A stretch of DNA of 64,000 nt from Pyrrhosoma nymphula (lineage: Eukaryota; Arthropoda; Insecta; Odonata; Coenagrionidae). Positions 60,577 through 64,000 of the stretch are shown here, piece by piece (within the stretch, counting starts at the first letter, position 1; every line of letters starts with the position of its first letter). The notes beneath the pieces are model-generated. The model was not told where the DNA came from. It saw only the letters and a program-made list of their open reading frames with translations, and did not search any database. The stretch is taken from positions 66,523,084 through 66,587,083 of the forward strand of contig OY754329.1 of NCBI GenBank assembly GCA_963573305.1. Reading direction: 5' to 3'. The translations under genes and the position numbers were made by a program.

Positions 60577-62030
60577 ATGCGTTCTCCTATACAATGACTT
60601 TGCAATATACAGGTAACTACTTGATGTATTTAATTGACTCTCCTTTTAAGATTCCTTGCCTTTCACTGCAGACTTGCTTGCTGCCTACTGAGCTGGCGCA
60701 TTTTTGGCCAGAAATGTGAATTATACTAGGTATTGATGGAATAGGCCCAAGTAAAAAAATTAAGAAAAATAAAGCACCGAGTGATTATATTACAGAAATA
60801 ATTACGTTTACATTAATTCAGTAGTAGTAGAATATATATCCACCTTTAAATATGGGTCTGGAGGGCAAGTAAATGCCAAAAGGAAAGGGTATTTTACAAT
60901 TCAAAACATTAATTCTATAAATCTGATATTTATTGTACCATATTGTACGACTATTATTCCTTTATTCGTCGATTACAATCCCTGATTTATTTTACACATG
61001 AAACTAATTGAGGTAAGGTATCAATTTCTGCTATGATCGTTGAGGATCGAGGTAAATGTAAGAAAAACAATAATACTTGACAAATTTATTTGTGTCACTT
61101 TTCTGATAAAAATATGCCAACGATAAATTAAAAAGTATCAAATACCGATCCCAATCACTTGCATCAATAGCATGGAGGAGCACATCAATAACATACTATT
61201 AATTATATTTCTCTGTTTATAGAACTTCATCCACATCAACACGATTTTACCCACCACTTGCACTAACCCTTCACTAGCAAATCATGACTCACGACGTCCG
61301 TATAACGAAGATAATGGGCATACATTCTAGAGCCAACGGACTTGTCAACAGAATCAAGAGTTGATTCGAAAGCAAACAACACAATCTACCAAACAACAAA
61401 TCCATTGTTTAGTTATAGTAACGAAAATCAAGTACGCTAGAGCTAAAGGATAGCAAAATGAATAACATAAATATATTATTCGAGCCATTTTCATTACAGT
61501 TCAAGCACAATAAAGCTTCTGCTATAACAACTTCGCGAAAAAACATTGTCATTAATCCAAATCACAACCGAAAGATAACGCAACACCACTATGATTTTTA
61601 ATCAAACAATGAATCTACATTGTTACAATATTCACTGCAGGTAAATATCACTAAGTATCACCATGGTTGCACGAATAACTGATTAAACACATCGATGGAT
61701 AGCGGCGAAATGAATACAATAGAACACATTAGGTATTACGCACTGCACTCGCGTAATCAAAACACACGTGAGAAGAACAGGGTACCGATGAACTCGGATA
61801 AATTTATTCCTTGGAATCAACGCTACTTCACCGGCAATTCGTCATTTTTAACCTAAATCCATGGCTTATCATCTCTATATTCGTGCGTAAACAACAGACA
61901 ATATGGACGGAAGACATCTTTAAACAGCAGACTATAGCCAAGCGAATCGGAATCAAGCCGGCGAATCGACGAGTGAGCTCCTTCGTCGAGGGTGACATGG
62001 GGAAGCGACTATTCAGTCGCCGAAGGCGAC
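60577..62030. other. Non-coding right half of the outer candidate transposon
   Basis: AT-rich until about 61900, then GC-rich. The one ORF (61811-62047, +) has no domain and runs into the terminal repeats. No transposase remnant was recognised. Confidence 0.4.
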
Positions 62031-62040
62031 AGAACGGTGT

Positions 62041-62196
62041 TCCGTAATCGCTCGCGGTGAGAGCTGAGTCACCGGCGACTCCGAGTCACCATACGGCCGG
62101 CGACTCAAGATCCGTAATCGCTCAGGGTGAGAACTCAGCCTGAGACGCCCAAATGCTAGTTGTCGCCGGTGACTCGCGGTTCTGTAATAGCCCTCC
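62041..62196 (-). repeat. Tandem 70-bp units forming the right end of the outer element
   Basis: Units begin TCCGTAATCGCTC at 62041 and 62111 and CTGTAATAGCCC at 62182. Each of the first two contains GGTGAGA-x-CT-x-AG and a GGCGACTC or GGTGACTC string before the next unit. The minus-strand ORF 62013-62255 runs through it and is repeat-derived. Confidence 0.75.
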
Positions 62197-62209
62197 CGAT
62201 GTGCGCTGA

Positions 62210-64000
62210 CGCCAACACCTTGGATGGAAAGCTCCCAACGTAGTGTGGCAAACAAGCTAGACTTTGAAAAGGTTCACTGATCGTCCGTTGACGGCACTAT
62301 CAACGTCCGGCCATCGTATGGAGAAGGTTCCATCGCAAATGTGAGAGTCAAAACAAATACTAAATTTCAACCCTTTGTTTAAGTAGTTTATAAAAATGCT
62401 ACTTTCGCTGATGGGGTGCATTTGCTATAGGAAACCAACATAAAGGTACAAAATATGCTGATTATTCCTCGAATATATTTTTAATGAACACTTTTTTGTA
62501 GCATTAGAAGCCGACTGTATTCCATGGAAATACTACATTTTGGCTTTAATTATCAAAATGATAAGCTGTTAACTCAAAAAATATAGTGGTAAGATGCCCC
62601 TTTCTTACTTTTAAGTCAAAATACCGGGAGTTTTTGCTTAATTTAAAAAGATTTTCAAGGAAATGGCATGCACAAGTTATGTTAGATAGAATATTATATT
62701 TTTCCCCGTAATTCTCCCATCCTCGCATCTAATAACGTGTAATTTAAAAATCAATATGCGAAAAAAATATCGTGGAAAAGTACCAATATGTTGTTAATAT
62801 CAAATAGACGAGAAGATTTTCTATAAGTCCCTGCCCATATTTTAAAGTAAATGATATTTATGTCATTTAAGTGAAACCAACATATTCGATTCCACTCCAT
62901 CACAATCACAGAGCTTCTCGAAGGCCAATTCCCGTTTCCGTCACGTCAGGAAACGTCGACCGTAATACTGCCCTTAATCGGAATTCAGATCCCAAGGTCA
63001 TTCCTACCAGGCATTTCGAAGAGTTTGTCAACAATAATTGCCATAGGGTGAATCCATGTGAAACCATCCACGCCATTTTGCTCAACATTTTTCATCTTCC
63101 TGATAGTTAGCAAATATTTTAGAGGCTAAAAATGAGGTATGAAAGCGTTTTCAACCCCATGTATATTTTTTCGGCCATTTTTAAATTGCAATACGTGTTT
63201 TTAACGAAAATAATTCCTAGGGTAAAGCTTTGACATTTATGTTTACGAATATAAAAAAAATTTAAATCCGTTGTATTTTTACAATTAATCTAATTTTTTT
63301 GCAACAAGTATGTTTCAGCTACGTATTGAAAACATTGATTAAAATTAATGCAAAAAACACCACTTAAATGCGTCAAAAACCATAGTTTTAGCATTAAAAT
63401 GTATATTGAAGAAAGTAAGACTTATTTCTTTATATTGTGTTTTTAATTTTATGTGGTCCGTCATACATGCCACCTCGGACTAAAATGGCAATATTTAATG
63501 TTATATATTTAGAAAGAGAATGAAATTTTCACTAAATACTACCCCTAAAAATGGAAACATGTGCTATGAATTTGATGACTGAGAATTAAGTGGTCTATGG
63601 GCTATAGAGTTCCAAAAGTAGCTTACAATCATGTATTTTTACGTGCAATGCAGCGAAGAGGATTTTTTGTTGTCTAATTTTTCTAAATATAGTACCTATT
63701 GGCTATTGTAAAAACCTATAACTTTTATAAAACCCATCGCATTTTCAATTTGTGCCATTATCCTGACTCAAACCCCTCAATTTTATTTCAATATAAAAAA
63801 TCGGTACGCTTTATTTTTGCGGACCTAAATTGATATAGGGAGTTCATTTTTTAAACATATGGTTGAAATACCCGAGTCTATACTTTTTCTCTATTATACG
63901 ATTTAGGATCATGGTATCCTGGTCCGATATCCGATCCTAAACGTAAAACAAATTGAATCAATTAATGCATTTATCGACAACAGTTAGAAACATGCATCAT
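62210..64000. other. No recognisable gene
   Basis: After about 62350 the sequence is strongly AT-rich. The ORF pair at 62871-63110 (+) and 62906-63088 (-) overlaps antisense in a locally GC-richer patch, without domains. Nothing else is supported to the end of the window. Confidence 0.4.

Larger units (their letters stand above)
56903..62200. mobile_element. Candidate 5.3-kb DNA transposon with modular inverted ends, carrying a nested piggyBac
   Basis: The left end has GGAGGGCTATTAC (56911-56923) and ATTACGGATCTTG (56919-56931). The right end has their complements GTAATAGCCCTCC (62184-62196) and CAAGATCCGTAAT (62106-62118). Both ends are made of tandem units: on the right TCCGTAATCGCTC at 62041 and 62111 and CTGTAATAGCCC at 62182 (period about 70); on the left CTATTACGGATC at 56917 and CGATTACTGAAC at 56982 (period about 65). 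All are studded with GCGACTC/GAGTCGC. The 9-mer GTGCGCTGA lies in direct orientation just outside both ends (56894-56902, 62201-62209) and may be a target duplication. Apart from the piggyBac there is no ORF, so it is non-autonomous. The superfamily is unknown; Harbinger, hAT or Mutator-like are possible. Confidence 0.55.

Overview
The window looks like non-coding, repeat-laden DNA from an arthropod nuclear genome, most likely an insect. It is AT-rich, has no operons or long host ORFs, and contains a Penelope-like element, an intron-bearing piggyBac transposon, tRNA-derived SINEs, foldback MITEs and many fragments of non-LTR retrotransposons (LINEs). The species cannot be named from this evidence. 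No conserved host gene was recognised. The only host-type coding candidates are a 61-codon ORF with a good signal peptide (9437-9622, +) and a cysteine-rich ORF (55411-55686, -), both uncertain.

Layout. 1-6.7 kb: two LINE fragments on the minus strand, three foldback hairpins (1548-1668, 3118-3245, 5341-5494) and two short tandem arrays. 6.7-12.4 kb: mostly featureless, with some GC-richer stretches. 12.47-13.0 kb: a tandemly duplicated unit of about 263 bp. 16.6-29.2 kb: scattered LINE fragments, the 3' end of a second Penelope-like element (minus strand) and one copy of a roughly 500-bp dispersed repeat. 33.1-35.4 kb: a well preserved Penelope-like element with RT and GIY-YIG domains, 5'-truncated and with one in-frame stop. 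37.2-43.3 kb: a second copy of the dispersed repeat, then a 4.4-kb block bounded by inverted repeats of about 230 bp and roughly 90% identity. 44.8-54.3 kb: a recent 94-bp tandem duplication, more LINE fragments, a SINE with a perfect 12-bp target duplication, and a second SINE inserted beside a LINE fragment.

55.4-62.2 kb is the most structured part. The 3' end of a LINE with a restriction-like endonuclease lies just left of a 5.3-kb candidate transposon. The ends of that transposon are built from inverted, GC-rich, 60-70-bp tandem units. A piggyBac transposon (57637-60572) sits inside it between two TTAA target duplications. The piggyBac transposase keeps its three catalytic aspartates and one intron but is broken by two frameshifts and a stop.

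The genes do not form a pathway. The window records layered transposition: one RT family left at least five or six 3'-terminal fragments, and elements are nested within elements. The two long inverted-repeat structures (38378-42823 and 56903-62200) are the best candidates for undescribed transposon families. All homology calls come from reading translated motifs by eye; no database search was run.
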